Shown piece after piece: positions 20,453 through 31,140 of a stretch of 64,000 nt of DNA. A program made the translations under genes and the position numbers. The DNA lies in NCBI GenBank assembly GCA_029204225.1, contig CM055097.1, positions 3,690,620 through 3,754,619 of the forward strand, read 5' to 3'. The stretch is from Diphasiastrum complanatum (lineage: Eukaryota; Streptophyta; Lycopodiopsida; Lycopodiales; Lycopodiaceae). The notes under the pieces were generated by a model, which saw only the letters and a program-made list of their open reading frames with translations, did no database searches and was not told the origin of the DNA. Each line of letters starts with the position of its first letter. Position 1 is the first letter of the stretch.

Positions 20453-21100
20453 AGGTGGTGTTGCAAGAGCAAAGAATATCTTGGATTTGATCCACACAGA
20501 TTTATGCAGGCCTATGAGGACTATGTCCTTAGGTAAAGCCTTCTATTTCATGACCTTTATTGATGATATGTCACGTAAGACGTGGATTTACTTCTTGAAG
20601 AAAAAATCGGATGCATTTGACAATTTCAAGAGCTTCAAAGCATTGGTCGAAAATCAGACAGGTCGGAAGATCAAAGTCCTAAGATCAGATAGTGGAGGTG
20701 AGTAAAAGTCTAATGACTTCAATGATCTTTGTGATCAATGTGGGATTAAAAGACAATTTATGCAAGCTCATACTCCTACTCTCAATGGTGTAGCTGAGCA
20801 CAAGAATCGTACGATTGTAGAAAGTGCCAGATCTATGCTAGCTGAGATGAAACTACCAAAAGATTTTTGGTCAAAAGCATGCAGTACGGTAGTCTATCTT
20901 CAAAATAGAAGTCCTACCATTGCCATACCAAAGATAACACCTAAGGAAGCATTCACAAAGAAGCAGCCAAAGGTGAACCACTTGCGAATCTTTGGATGTA
21001 AGGCCTTTGTACACATTCCTAAGGAAGAGAGACGTAAACTTGATGTGAAAGCTATCAAGTGTATATTCCTAGGATATGATGAACGTGTGAAGGGCTAATG
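20453..21100 (+). pseudogene. Copia A: integrase core
   Basis: All three catalytic residues are visible: Asp in LIHTDLC, Asp in LRSDSGGE and Glu in LNGVAEHKNRT. A TAA at 20704 directly after GGE breaks the core. Conserved features QNRSPT and LRIFGCKAFVHIPKEER follow. Integrase inserts the cDNA copy. The stop makes this copy inactive. Confidence 0.87.
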
Positions 21101-21560
21101 TTTTGATCCACTGAAAAACAAAAACATGTAAGTCATGATGTTATCTTTGATGAATCCAAGATGTATGAAGACGAGGATGCTGAGAAGATAGACACATCCA
21201 GTGGGAAAGATGGTATAGTAAGGATACCTCCTGATGATGATCTATTCATTGACCTTCCAAGTAATGAGCATGAGGATACATCTCAAGATACTACTACTCA
21301 ACCCCAAGAGACAGGTTGGAGAGGTAGAGATAAACTTTTTGGTGCAAGAAGGATTGAAGGCAGGTGACAAACGCAAGGAGAAGGATGTACCGTAGGATAC
21401 ATTTTCACCAGAAAGCGAATCACTTGACAGGAAGCTCCCTAAGTGGTTTGAGAGATTGTTGGAGAGCCGCGACATGGATGACTTTCCAGGATCAATCCAA
21501 AGAATAATAACCGATGGTTATGTCAAAGTTGAGCTCCTCCCGCGTTCTTGACATTGGGCT
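21101..21560 (+). pseudogene. Copia A: integrase-RT linker remnant, truncated before RT
   Basis: The acidic linker (PPDDDLFIDLPSNEHED) continues to 21367, then shifts frame (LDRKLPKWFERLLESRDMDD). No RT or RNase H sequence follows. An A/T-rich run begins at 21560, then the purine arm. The element ends without a 3' LTR. Confidence 0.6.
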
Positions 21561-21796
21561 TGTACCTGACATGGAACATTAAGAGTAAAATCAATTTAAA
21601 ATTTTAGTTTTAAAATAAAAAATTTAAAATAAAATTATGAATTAAAATACAAATTGATATTTCAGGAACTTAAGAACTTACCACACATAGTCAGGGAGTG
21701 CTACGAAAATCAACAAGAGAGAAGACATGACCTGAAAGGTATGAAGCAAATTATGCTCTCTTATCTAGCATTATTCAAAGCAAAGAACCTTCGACA

Positions 21797-22540
21797 TTTT
21801 TTTGCCTGGCGCGAGAGAGAGAGACTAGCAGAGAGCGAGGGACAGAGGAGAGAGAGCGGAGGGAGACAACGCGAGAGAGAGGAGGGAGAGCGGAGAGAGA
21901 GAGAATAGGAGAGAGCAGCGGAGGGAGACAACGTGAGAGAGAGGAGGGAGAGAGGAGAGAGCGGAGAAAGAGCAGAGGGGGATGAGAGAGAGAAGAGAAC
22001 GGAGGGAGGGGAGAGGAGAGAGAGAGAACAGAGGAGAGAGGAGAGCGGAGGGAGAGCAGAGAGAGAGGAGAAGCGGAGAGAGGGGAGAGGAGAGAGCAAC
22101 GAGAGAGAATAGAGGAGAGCGGACGGAGGGGAGAGGAGAGAGAGCTGAGGGAAGGAGAGAGAGATAGAGGAGAGAGTGGAGGGAGGGAAGGAGAGCAAAC
22201 AAGACAGAGGAGGGAGGGATAAGAGGAGGGGAGAGAGAGAGAAGAGAGACAACGGAGGGACAACACATAGCAGAGACAACACAGGAAGGGAGGGAGAGCA
22301 GGGAGAGAGGAGAGAGAGGAGAGGGCTGACGGAGAGAGTGCAAACATTAGACAACAGAGAGGGAGACAACGGAGAGGGAGAGAATACATATGTACAGACA
22401 ACAGAGAGAGGGAGAGCGGAGAGGAGAGGGAGAGAATCGACCGATAGGAAGAGAGAGCAGAGAGGAGAGAGCAAGCGCGAAAGAGAGGGAGAGAGAGAGC
22501 ACGAGGAGAGAGAGTGAGCGTGAAAGAGAGGGAGGGAGAG
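21797..22540 (-). repeat. GA-rich low-complexity arm of the inverted repeat
   Basis: About 740 bp of nearly pure purine sequence. Its inner end (CATTTTTTTGCCTGGCGCGAGAG) is the reverse complement of the end of the left CT arm. It is roughly twice as long as the left arm, so one side expanded or contracted. Long polar frames here are compositional artefacts. Confidence 0.85.
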
Positions 22541-22613
22541 AGAGAGAGAGAGCGCAGAGTGCAAATACAAGAGAGACGATGAAAAAATAAAATCAGACGG
22601 ACCGACAATTACG

Positions 22614-22740
22614 TGTGGTAATGGTCCATTGGTCGGACCATTACCACAAATAATTTGGTCCCCGGGCAGTTCGTGGCCTCCGCCACTCGTTGCCCAGGTC
22701 CCAAATTATTTATGGTAATGGCTTTCCCAATGGCCATTAT
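22614..22740. other. Dyad-rich block with a 14-bp perfect stem
   Basis: 22614-22627 pairs perfectly with 22635-22648 around a 7-base loop. 22648-22668 pairs 18/21 with 22691-22711. A further GGTAATGGC/GGCCATTA pair lies beyond. It sits between the purine arm and the outer right repeat, where the left side has no counterpart. Confidence 0.7.
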
Positions 22741-22786
22741 CTACTACGTATCGGTACCTATTCATCTCTTTGAGATAATGAGTGAA

Positions 22787-22928
22787 GGGGGGGGGGGGGG
22801 GGGGGGAGGAGATAATATCTCCCCTAGACCGCGACGGACTCTTTGGCTCCCCAGACCGCGACAGACTCTTTGGCTGCAGCAGCGCAACTGAGAGGAGCCT
22901 GAGGGTTGAAGAGGGGGGGGGGGGGGGG
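22787..22928 (+). repeat. Two long G-runs flanking a duplicated 25-bp unit
   Basis: Runs of about 20 and 16 G (22787-22806, 22913-22928) flank two copies of a unit like AGACCGCGACGGACTCTTTG (near 22827 and 22853). Homopolymer lengths may be sequencing-sensitive. Confidence 0.75.
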
Positions 22929-23039
22929 ATAGTACCTTATCTTGCCCCTAATAACTTTTGATGTGACAGGGGAGGGGAGTGGCGCACCTCCCCATGACCC
23001 TGTCATCACGCCTTCCCACAACTTTTATCTCTCTTTTGT

Positions 23040-23244
23040 TGAAGCAGAATAAGTTATCCCAAAGCTATTTACTAATTTGTGAAACTTAGTTTCTAAGTTT
23101 GAATTTTTCAACTCTAAGAGTAAAGAATCTCAAAAATAAGCTAAGATGAATCTTGGAGGCCTGTCCTTTCATGGTCGCTTTCATGGCCGTATCGTTCTTC
23201 TTCCTCCCTCTCTGTACCTGCAGATCTCCAAAGGAGTGGAGAGA
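23040..23244 (-). repeat. Right outer arm of the ~6.15 kb inverted repeat
   Basis: Reverse complement of 17092-17252. It ends GGAGAGA at 23244, where copia B sequence begins abruptly, so the arm was pasted against or into that element. Confidence 0.7.
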
Positions 23245-23620
23245 TCAGAACATTAAGGAAGGAGAGTTTGTTCAAGTGATTCTTAATGGCTTGTTGGATG
23301 CTCATTCTAACATTGTTCAAAGTTTAGCTATTCAAAAGACTTTGCCAAATTTGATGGATCTTCAAGAGATCTTGCTCAATGAAGAATATAGGCTTCAAGC
23401 AAGAGGTGGATCTACATCGATGCTTCAAGAGGAGACTATTGTTCACAGAGGGAAAATTCAAGGGCAAAAGCAAAAGCAAGTGGTCTAAATGGCAAGAATA
23501 AGGGGAGGCTTCTTCAAATGGCGAAAAGAAAGATAGGTCAAAGCTCTCAAGTGCTTCTATTGTGGCATCAAATGACACTTTGCAAGTGAGTGCTACAAGA
23601 AGAAGAGAGATCAAGGAGAC
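23245..23620 (+). pseudogene. Copia B: gag C-terminal part
   Basis: Starts in mid-gag with QNIKEGEFVQVILNGLLDA and LPNLMDLQEILLNEE, a copia gag signature close to that of the element at 44.5 kb. The CCHC knuckle follows in another frame near 23545-23600 (CFYCGIK, then a stop, then HFASEC). The 5' half is replaced by the inverted-repeat arm. Confidence 0.75.
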
Positions 23621-23653
23621 AAACAAGGTAATCTTATTCTTGATGAGGATGGT

Positions 23654-24139
23654 TTGGATGTTCAAGATGCAAATGATGATGCTTTTGTGATGTCTTCATG
23701 TATGCTTTCTAATGATGGAGATCTAGATCCTTGGTGGTTTGATAGTGGAGCAAGTTCACACATGACTTTTCACAAAGAGTATTTCACTTCTTTGTTGGCA
23801 TATGGAGATGACAAGAGGGTGATCTACATGGCCAGTGTTATTGCTAACCAAGTTGGATGTGTTGCAAGAGAGCAAATACCTATTCAAGAGGTTTGGCATA
23901 AAAGGATGGGACACCTCAACTTCAAGTCATTGGAGTTAATGGCTAGAAAGAAGGTTGTGATAGGTCTTCCAAGTTCCTTAAGTGGCATCAAACATGTTTG
24001 TGAGTCTTGTGCTTTGTCTAAGTCACATAGACTACCTTATACTAGATCTACATCTAGATCTACAAGTCTTTTCAACTTGTACATTCGGATATTCATGGAT
24101 TTACTACAATTAGCAATAGTGGAGCTAAGATGTATGTAA
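23654..24139 (+). pseudogene. Copia B: protease and integrase zinc domain
   Basis: The frame contains the protease active site WWFDSGASSHMTFHKEYF. A large internal loss then brings EVWHKRMGHLNFKSLELM and HVCESCALSKSH (the HHCC of integrase) only ~50 residues away. The usual second half of protease (LLSVGQL-type) is missing. The frame ends at the start of the integrase core. Confidence 0.8.
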
Positions 24140-24462
24140 CATTCATTGATGATTTTAGTAGATTTTGTTGGATCTATCTACTAAATATCAAGAGTGAAGT
24201 GTATGATGTCTTTATCAAGTTCAAGAATGCAAGAGAGAACCAATTTTTCACAAAGATCAAGTGCTTAAGGTGGTGAGTACATATCTACCAAGTTCAAGGC
24301 CTTTTGTGATGAGCATGGGATCAAGAGGGAGTATACAACATCAAGGACCCCACAACAAAATGAAGTGGTTGAAAGGAAGAATATGACTTTATGTGAAAGT
24401 GCTAAAGCCATGAGGTTAAGTGCTAATCTTGACAAACCATTTTGGGATCAAGCTTTGTGAGA
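24140..24462 (+). pseudogene. Copia B: integrase core with deleted catalytic Asp
   Basis: FIDDFSRFCWIYLL and the Glu region PQQNEVVERKN are recognisable. The segment between LR and GGEY that should carry SDN is missing through an ~11-bp deletion at about 24270, which shifts frame and removes the second catalytic Asp. Homology stops at about 24462. Confidence 0.75.
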
Positions 24463-25448
24463 TTGGTAGAGTAGCTTCTTTTGTAACCCAAGATCTTTTT
24501 ATGGATTGGATAATCATTGATCTGAAATCCTTAACAAATGACAATCCAAATCATGTCTATGGAAGCTAATAGAGAGAATGAAGAGAATGAGATTTATACC
24601 TATGAATGATAAGAAGTTCCTAAACTATAAGGATTAGTTAACTCCAGTTTACGACTATTGATATCAAGTCAACCTCGAGTGTACAAATACAGGCAACAAA
24701 AGAGTATTCGGGTAGTAACTGTGGTTCAATCATAATTGTTTGTTCTGCCCAGCGGAATTTTTGAAGATCACGAAATTTGGCCGAGAATGGCAAAAACAAT
24801 TTCCGTCCATCAACCACTATTACAGTTCATCACAGATGGACACCATTGATTGGGACACATAAGCGTTGAAAGCATGTGAAGTAAAAAAAAGCATCTTAAC
24901 AAAGGGCCCATTTTGAGTTCTAATATCCCCTAATATGGCAATGAAACACCCCCCCCCCCAAAAAAAAAAGAAAAAAGAAAAATGTATTTCTCCCTACTCT
25001 ATGACGTCGCTCTGTCCGCTAGCTCTGAGCAGCCATTTTCAGGGGTCATTTTGGCCCAAGGATGGCCAAAAAAGGTGCCTTGTAGCTATAGTTAGCCCCA
25101 AAACCATTTTTGCTTGCAAAATGAACTAATTCTTCACAAAGAAGATTTTAATGAAGTGCCGGCTTTCAAGCCCTTTGGGTCCAATTTAACATTTCACCCT
25201 GAAGATTTTTAAAGAAAAGAAGGGTGCCTTTGTCCTTCACTCCCTTTCAGTTCCCTTCAAACAAAATCCCATGGTCCTTCCAAATCCGACGACCCTTGGC
25301 TCTCTCCGAGTGCCTCATCACGGCCGTTGATCTCGTGAACATACTAATCAATGGCCCTGCGCCCATCTATGCACCAAACGATCACCTTGCAGTCGCTATA
25401 CACCGTTGTACACTAAGTTGGGATCTAGACTGCGCACGCGCAAGGTCC

Positions 25449-25499
<51 letters not shown>

Positions 25500-28068
25500 T
25501 CTCTCTCTGAGCTCCATCTTCACTTCCATAGCTATGGCTGCGAGGGTTTTGACCGCCCCTTGGATCTATTCCAGCACTCTCAGCTGTTCACAACTGTCCA
25601 CGGCCCTTCAGGTGTAGTTTCGGCTAGCTAGGGTGCCCCTCTGTAAATGTTTACAGATCCAAATAAGTTATGTGTGAAGAGATATTCAAGGTTTTTCTGC
25701 TACAAACCCTAGCCTTTGAGGAAAGAGAGATTGTTTAAGCTTTGCTTAGTCTTTTTCTGAGCTTGTTCTTGCAATTTCCCACCTGGCTAAGGTCAACCTA
25801 CCTCAAGCTCAATAATCAAATTTACAACTCATCGATTGGTGCCCAATTGATTGCAAAGAGTCCGCTTTCATGAGAAATCCGCATATAGCTCAAAGAATAT
25901 GAAAATTTCACAATTTCTTAGTTTTCCATCCGATTTGACCTTGTAAATTGTTATGGCTCTCTGTCACTACTCTTTGCATACCCATGCAAGCCTCGCTGCA
26001 CCAAACGGGTGTCCACACAGTGAATTATGAAGCCACCATCGATGATTTCCCTGAAACCATCAAAATTGCAAGTTTCTCCGGAATTCTACCTAGAATGCTC
26101 TTACGACAATCGTTCTGATATTCTCTGAAGCTCCGATTGAAGGAACTTTATTGTCTCTCGCCACCTGGACTGCTGATACCCCGTATGGAGTCCTCTCTCC
26201 CGAGACACTTCGAGTGCCGTTTTTTCTGGTGAAAGACATTGACCATAATAGTATTGTCTTTTTATGTAGATCTTATTCTTAAATTGTCTCTTTACATGTA
26301 ACCTCCTAGCCTGTGATAGCCTCCATGCTCTTCGGGGGGTAAGGCAATCACGATAATGGGTTTTCAACAATAACATTGTCTATGTTATAGCCCCATGGTA
26401 GCAACTCATGTCTAGCCATCAACAACCCTACCCGAGCTAGTAGAGTTGTCGTCATCTAGCTACATGTTATATCATAGTGAAGTGCTAGTGCATAGGAGAT
26501 GACGAGGTAGAATAGGTCAGAATCCAAGAATAGTTGGAGGCTAGTCAACGACTCCTCCTTAATACCTTATTGCAGAAAATGTGTGCAAGCTCCCTAACCC
26601 AAAGATGGGGGGGGGGGGGGGGGGGGTGTGGGGTGGGGTCCTTTGGTTAATCGCATGTGAGATGAGTTTCAACCTAGTCATCTCTATTGACATCTTTTGG
26701 TGGGGGTGGGGGTGGGGGTGGTGGATCTCTCCCCATGGGTGCATAGCACCCTTAGAATAAGTGACTCCATTTCAAAAGGATGATTTATCCTAGAATAAAG
26801 CATTCGCTCGAAAGATTCTTTCATGTTGTTGAAGACGATAAAATCTTGCAAAGCTTAGCCAAATTGTGAGAAATTATGAGTTCATTAAAGTACAAATTTG
26901 GCTACAAAACATTGAACTTCACATTATGAACTTTCAAAGTTATTTTTTTCATTACTATAAGTAGCCTCACCTATTTTTTTTGGCATATTATGAAATCCAA
27001 AGTCAATGAAATTTTTTTAGCATCCAAAATTTATTTGGTTGAGTTTGAAGCCTCCTTTGGAAACCAAGATGAATAAATTAATTCAAGAAAAGAGATTACA
27101 ACCCATAAGCATACATACACGAGACTCATAAAAACATTCACCCATAAGAAGGTGGTCTTCCCTTCCATCTTTTATGCTTGGGAAAGATCTTGTTAGGGAC
27201 CTTTGGAGAGAGTTCCTATTATGACTCGGCTTAATAGACTCACTATAAATCTACCGACAAAAGTCTCTTAAAAGACCATTGGTGAGTGCTCAAAAAATAG
27301 TCAAAATATAAGAATGGAATCTACATTATTTCTCAAAAAACATATCATAGAATTTTTGACTCTTTTTTGAATAAGCATATAATCCCTTATGGGAGTCATA
27401 GTCCTCAAAAAGTTGTAAAACTGCTAGTCTTTTGAGGATAACTCATCAGAAAAGGTTTTTAAAGCACTGCTAGCCAGTACAAAAGGTTTAAAAATATAAG
27501 GGCAGTTGCAACTTCCAAGCACCAAAATCTATGGCTTTTCCTAGAAAAGCTTCTAGCTTGTAGGTGACACCTGCAGGAGCAGTTAACCTGGCAAAATGCA
27601 TATGCCCACAACTTTATTTCGTGTTTTGAGATGGTTTTTCAGGAATCAGGAGCAATGGAAGTTATGGAACTGACCAAGATCATTTTCACGACATATTTTT
27701 GTACACAAAAGCTTTTGTCTGTCGATCATCTGTGACTTCAGAGCAGCGAGGTCACCTTTTAGAAACAATGTCGGAAAACAAGCAACTACATTATGAATCG
27801 TGACTAGAATGCATAATAAAGCAGACTGTTCTATTGAAGGGATTTGTAATCTTCGTGCTCGAACTCTGTTTATTTGCACAAGATATTCGGCATCGATGCA
27901 TCTGTAGATGCAAAGCGTGATGTGGGCTAGATGGCTGGAATCCGATCTTTGCAAAATAACCGTGTTGAGTTGCGCAACCTTCACTGATTTCGCATTGGCC
28001 ATGTACCTTGTTTATTATTATTAACTGAAGCTGAAGATTTTGCAAATATTATTGATTGAACAGCGCGA
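24463..28068. other. Anonymous intergenic sequence upstream of the DUF1218 gene
   Basis: No convincing gene is visible in ~3.6 kb. It contains C/A homopolymers (24949-24970), a (TC)n microsatellite (25452-25508), a 20-G run (26607-26626) and a GGGGGT repeat (26701-26720). Short frames at 25224-25631 and 27646-28002 resemble nothing I know. The proximal part presumably holds the promoter and 5' UTR of the downstream gene. Confidence 0.5.
25452..25508 (+). repeat. (TC)n microsatellite
   Basis: Near-perfect TC dinucleotide repeat of about 55 bp with one CCC interruption near its end. Confidence 0.9.
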
Positions 28069-30014
28069 ATGGCTGTAACACACGCGGATTTGGAGATGGA
28101 TTCCAACATGAGGGGGTTGGGGAAGAAGAAGGGCATCGTTGTTATGAGCATCTGTACAGTGCTAGGCCTGGTTGCATTTTCTCTGTGTCTAATTGCTGAA
28201 AGCACAAAATCACAGGTCTTTGAACCTCACATAACTAGCAAGATTTGTATACCTCAAAGCTTTTAAGAAATATATTATACGTAAAGCAGAGTTTACTTTA
28301 TGACGCAGTTCTGTCGTATGAGCTCTGGGGCGTGTAAGCAGGCAGGATAGGATCTCTTGTTCTTCACAATGGGAAATAACAGTTTTGCTTGTAAGCCGAC
28401 TTGGGGTTTTAGTAAAATCCTCTGCTTCTCGTCAATAACGTAACGTTAGGGCTAATAGAAATCTTGATAAGTACTTGATTGCTGTTTTTTGTTCCTGCAT
28501 GCTAATTTGAGAAAGGTGTCCTTTCAGAAGTTAAATGAGGATGCTTTTGTCTCAGGTTCATCGTACAAAATTTCAAAAATAGTTGTGTAGTTAAATTGCT
28601 TTCATGTATTGGCTCAAAGATGGCTTAAAGATGGATATAGACAAAAAGAATCGCATAGCTCTATTGTCAGTTGCTGTAAGGACTTTGCTTCTTGTACTTT
28701 CAGGTAATCTGGGTGTACAAACAAGGGAAACGAGTCTCCACCAACTTTGAACTTGGAAAAGTGGGATGCATATATTCCAATTCCCCAAAAACCCCTCTTT
28801 TGTGCACTGCAGGTGCACTCCTCGCAGTGTTCGTTGCCGTGACTTTGAATCAAACTAACACAGGTCATATCTTATACAGGCTCTTGACAAATAATGAAAT
28901 CTCCCTGGTGAGCATTAGCAGATCAAGCCATTGTACCTCTACACTTTTTATCAGACTACAAGCATTATCTTGCTTTGTTATGGTTTGGTGAGTGTTACAT
29001 TTCCCTGTTTATCTACTTTTGTATATTGCTGTAAAAGAACAATTCATTTTGATTGCCAGCAGTTGTCTTTGAAAATTGCACAATAATGCTATACTCATGA
29101 AGGTATTCAACATAGATTTAACCAATTTATTCATGCATTAGATTCAAAATGAGTAGATATAGAAGTCTGCCTACTATCCTAAATCTGCATACAGACTATC
29201 TCATTTTCAGGAGAAGCTACTTCACGAATTAAACTGGACATGTTTATGGGTGTTTGTTGTAAGAAAACTTGGATGCTACTGGTTGGCTGACCTTTTAAGT
29301 CCACTTAGGTGTAACTGAGACTTACCCAAGTGAGATCACAGAAGGATGATGTAATTTTTAGTAACATCCATTGAGGTACCATTTAGAAAGGGTTCACTGT
29401 ATGCTTTTGCCATAAGCGTAAGCTGACACCCAACGGGGTTGGCTCAGCTGGTTAGCTTGGCATCCAAAGTTTCTTTGGTCCCAGGTTCGAGCCTCCCCTT
29501 GGAAACCAAGAAGCATAAGCGTAAGCTGATCCAACGGGGTTGGCTCAGCTGGTTAGCTTGGCATCCAAAGTTTCTTTGGTCCCAGGTTCGAGCCTCCCCT
29601 TGGAAACCAAGAAGCATAAGCGTAAGCTGATCCAACAGGGTTGGCTCAGTTGGTTAGCTTGGCATCCAAAGTTTCTAAGTAAGCTGATCCAACGGGGTTG
29701 GCTCAGTTGGTTAGCTTGGCATCCAAGGTTTCTAAGATGCATAAGCGTAAGCTGAGTATATTGGTATAACTGGTTTCTGACATTTGAAGTAATGCTGATG
29801 CAGGCTTTGCTTTGTAGCTGCAACTATCTTGTTGTTCATCGGAGTTGCCATTGAGGCAGACCATTTTGGTGAACATGGCAAGCTCCATCTAAGGTGTTTA
29901 GTGGTTAAGCAAGGTATATTTGCAGCTGCTGGTGTACTTGCCCTTGCTTCGACAAATTCTGGTGTCGCTTGTTATATTGTAGCCACTTTTATTGAAAGTG
30001 AGACAGAACCTTGA
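28069..30014 (+). CDS. DUF1218-family membrane protein gene (3 visible exons)
   Basis: Exon 1 (28069-28215) encodes a Lys-rich start then a membrane helix (IVVMSICTVLGLVAFSLCLIAE). Exon 2 (from 28704) gives VIWVYKQGKR, the conserved GCIYSNSP and a second helix. Exon 3 (29804-30014) encodes LCFVAATILLFIGVAIEA, a conserved Cys region and a last helix ending YIVATFIESETEP, stop TGA. The four-helix layout and Cys-Tyr-Ser-Pro motif fit the plant DUF1218 family, whose members act at membranes in lignification and leaf/vein symmetry. Donor at 28216 and acceptors at 28703 and 29803 look good, but exon 2 ends (28863 or 28907) do not share phase with exon 3, and the usual GC-CC segment is missing. An unseen exon or decay is possible. 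Confidence 0.7.
29432..29754 (+). repeat. Head-to-tail tRNA-like (SINE-like) repeat array in an intron
   Basis: Two near-identical 101-bp units (29432-29532, 29533-29633) are followed by two shortened units (29634-29690, 29691-29754). Each full unit has a pol III box A-like TGGCTCAGCTGG and box B-like GGTTCGAGCC 44 bp apart. The short units keep box A only. Units are linked by CATAAGCGTAAGCTGA. The folds are too poor for real tRNAs, so a tRNA-derived SINE head amplified in tandem is most likely. It lies just before exon 3 of the DUF1218 gene. Confidence 0.75.
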
Positions 30015-31140
30015 TGTTATTGATGTGACAGAAACAATGAGCCAATTTCAGGACCTCAATCAGATTTGGGGTGATTGGCACGCTTTGTGCCACCACCTTG
30101 GGGTATGCAAATACATGATTTGAATGTCAATGCTTATAAATTGGAAGAGAGACACATGCAAGGAAAAAATGTTTTGAAAGTGCATCATATGCACATTGAT
30201 GGGCATCCAAAATCACATGGCAATATTTTGGCTTATATAAAGAGTTCCATTGATCAAATACTTGTGATTTTGAAAAAGGCCTCTATGAAAAGGAAGAGTA
30301 CATTTTTAGGAATGAAAAAGGTACAAACGTAGCAGTATGTGCAATTAGGCTTATTAGATGTGGTGCAGATCTATTTATCAAGTAAAGCTTCAATGATCCT
30401 TTGCGAGATGTGTACGAAAGACTTTGAGCCAAACACAACCATGTACCTTGTAAATACTAGAAATACATTCTATCAATGCTCAAACATATGTCACACTTTT
30501 CTTTGTGAACTTTCTATTTCTTATGGGTTGATGAGAACATGAATTTCTATCAATTGATGTAAGTTTGTTAGATACAATTTATGAAACATTATATTCAATG
30601 TTGAGTTATTGTTTCTATGATTTCATGGTTGATTTCTTGAAGTAGAAGTGTTTTATTAGTTTATCAATCTTGCAGGATAGATTCTATTCATTTGGTTGGA
30701 TATATTCGCTCCATTTTGTAAGCTTGGAGTGCATGTGATAGTTGTAGCTCCAAATTTTTTTGTATTAAAACCTTGTACGAGTGAAAGGTTACAAAGAAAA
30801 AACAACAACTCTTCCACATAGTTGGAATAATGTTTTAGGTAGGGTGTGAGCACGAAATATATGGCATTCAATTTTGACATCACATTAACAATTTCATGAG
30901 TTAGTGTTTTTTCAACCATGTCTTCTTCGAGAGATCATTGATAAAGGAAGCAAATTACTTGGAGCTTTTCAAAGAAGGGACATTTATACGACTAAAAATA
31001 TCACAATGTATTAGCTCCAAAACTGTTTTCACTCTCTTAGCACCATGGAAAGCTTTATCCTATTATGTTTGCCATTAACTTAGTGTTCACAGAACTCACA
31101 ATCCAAGTTATGGTTAGTGCTATAGATTTGTTTTATAATA
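30015..31140. other. 3' flank of the DUF1218 gene, unassigned
   Basis: About 1.1 kb. A frame at 30075-30332 (VPPPWGMQIHDLNVNAYKLE ... HGNILAYIKSS) has protein-like composition and faintly recalls a SET-domain GN-YIN motif, but this is too weak to call. The rest shows no gene. Confidence 0.3.

Noticed and set aside
21761-22608. Long open frames (up to 277 residues) rich in Ser/Leu/Pro on the minus strand and Arg/Glu/Gly on the plus strand
   Set aside because: They lie entirely in GA/CT low-complexity sequence, are open in several frames at once and have no domain or conserved start.
25224-25631. 135-residue protein
   Set aside because: A third of it is the TC microsatellite; no domain or splice context.
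27646-28045. Divergent small gene upstream of DUF1218
   Set aside because: Antisense frames over the likely 5' UTR and promoter, without domain or start context.
29432-29540. A true tRNA gene
   Set aside because: Box A and B are present, but the acceptor and T-arm do not pair well, and the unit is tandem and truncated; SINE-like origin is better supported.
29432-29754. CRISPR array
   Set aside because: Units are directly adjacent without unique spacers, carry pol III boxes, and the genome is a plant.
30075-30332. SET-domain exon
   Set aside because: The DGHPKSHGNILAYI string only faintly recalls the GN-YIN motif; no catalytic NHS or Tyr motif follows.
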